Assembly (NCBI GenBank): GCA_003695085.1
Contig: RFIV01000372.1
Coordinates: 1-14,012 of the forward strand
Length of the DNA stretch: 14,012 bases
Direction: 5' to 3'
Source: Gammaproteobacteria bacterium
Lineage (GTDB): Bacteria; Pseudomonadota; Gammaproteobacteria; Pseudomonadales; Oleiphilaceae
The translations under genes and the position numbers were made by a program. Position 1 is the first letter of the stretch; each line of letters opens with the position of its first letter. The notes beneath the pieces are model-generated. The model was given only the letters and a program-made list of their open reading frames with translations, was not told where the DNA came from and made no database searches. Of the stretch, positions 13,590 through 14,012 are shown one piece after another.

Positions 13590-13877
13590 ATGAGTGAAAC
13601 GGATCAGGCACTGGCCCTCTTCTACAATGGCAAAACGGCACCCAGACTGACGGGTAGGGGTGAAGATGCGTTGGCGCGAGAAATCGTGGAGATTGCCCGC
13701 GCCCACGGCGTCCCCATCTACGAGGACGAGGCGCTGGTCAAAAGCCTGATGCACCTGAAGCTGGGCGATGAAATTCCGGCTGGCCTCTATCGTGCTATCG
13801 CCGAAGTCATCGCCTTTGCGTGGGTACTCAAGGGGCGGCAGCCGGAAGGCTGGACGCCGCCTCAGTCGGAGACCTGA
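13590..13877 (+). CDS. Stand-alone FlhB cytoplasmic-domain protein (FlhB2/EscU-like)
   Basis: The 95-residue product corresponds to the C-terminal part of FlhB, the flagellar type III export switch. It has ALALFYNGKTAPRLTGRG, then AREIVEIARAHGVPIYED, then LKLGDEIPAGLYRAIAEVIAFAW, which aligns with FlhB after its cleavage site. The four membrane helices and the NPTH autocleavage sequence of full FlhB are absent. It would therefore be soluble and resemble the processed FlhB fragment, which in other bacteria can partly substitute for it. The start is ATG 13590 rather than an upstream TTG at 13569, because ATG follows the fliK-like stop by 4 bases. Its stop overlaps the opposing gene by 16 bases. 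The family call is strong; the role is inferred. Confidence 0.87.
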   Translation: MSETDQALALFYNGKTAPRLTGRGEDALAREIVEIARAHGVPIYEDEALVKSLMHLKLGDEIPAGLYRAIAEVIAFAWVLKGRQPEGWTPPQSET

Positions 13878-14012
13878 TCGGCTCGCTGCAAGGCTGCGAT
13901 CAGTTCGGCTTCCGCCCGGGACAAGCCGCAGGCATCCACCAGTTCATCCAGGCTTGCCCCCATTTGCAGCAGGCGGACGGCTTCATTGTAGGAAACACGC
14001 TGAGCATCTTCA
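13862..14012 (-). CDS. DUF2802-type protein (3' end only)
   Basis: The last 49 codons of a minus-strand gene that continues past the window edge are visible, ending at TGA (complement of 13862-13864). The segment reads VSYNEAVRLLQMGASLDELV, then DACGLSRAEAELIAALQRAD, a small helix-turn-helix-like bundle. DUF2802 proteins of this sort end this way and in pseudomonads lie between chemotaxis genes (such as cheW) and the ccm cluster. The function is unknown. The N-terminal part, expected to hold a membrane anchor and coiled coil, is not in the window. It converges on the FlhB-like gene with a 16-base overlap, so no terminator separates them. Confidence 0.75.
   Translation of the reverse strand, partial: EDAQRVSYNEAVRLLQMGASLDELVDACGLSRAEAELIAALQRADQVSD

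Overview
The window looks like chromosomal DNA from a motile, cytochrome-c-making gammaproteobacterium of the Pseudomonas/Marinobacter/Halomonas type. The reasons are a moderately GC-rich sequence, a mupP/gph-yciK pair, a Pseudomonas-type 534-residue isocitrate lyase, and a complete System I cytochrome c maturation operon beside flagellum-associated genes. I cannot fix the genus from sequence alone. I see no insertion sequences, phage genes, CRISPR arrays, tRNAs or rRNAs, so this reads as core rather than accessory DNA.

Layout. Positions 1-932 (+) hold the 3' end of a HAD-family phosphatase (MupP/Gph type) coupled to yciK, closed by a hairpin. Positions 1038-1145 (+) hold an isolated 35-codon gene with a near-perfect ribosome binding site, enclosed between two hairpins. 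Positions 1208-2812 (-) encode isocitrate lyase (aceA). Its upstream region carries an FNR/Anr-like box placed about as in a class II activated promoter. Positions 2969-4528 (-) encode a chemoreceptor whose extra domain lies C-terminal to the signalling domain. Positions 4698-5012 (+) encode a small secreted protein with an internal repeat, behind a LexA-box-like palindrome. A strong bidirectional terminator (5021-5048) separates it from the next block.

Positions 5075-12080 (-) are one tightly packed operon, ccmABCDEFGHI, transcribed from a recognisable sigma70-like promoter near 12113-12141. CcmAB(CD) load haem onto CcmE, CcmG and CcmH keep the apocytochrome cysteines reduced, and CcmF with CcmH/CcmI ligates haem to apocytochrome c. 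All diagnostic residues checked are present (Walker and LSAGQ motifs, WWD motifs with haem-ligand histidines, the CcmE histidine/tyrosine, CxxC pairs in CcmG and CcmH), so the pathway looks intact.

Divergent from ccmA, positions 12227-13877 (+) encode a FliK-like hook-length-control-domain protein followed by a stand-alone FlhB cytoplasmic-domain protein. These converge with, and overlap by 16 bases, the 3' end of a DUF2802-type gene running off the window. This ccm/flagellar junction is familiar from Pseudomonas-like genomes.

Most of the window is ordinary and well explained. The items worth a second look are the 35-residue gene, the predicted oxygen-responsive aceA promoter, the LexA-like box before the small repeat protein, the inverted chemoreceptor architecture, and the minimal FliK/FlhB-like pair. 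I found no clear evidence of a wholly new multi-gene system.
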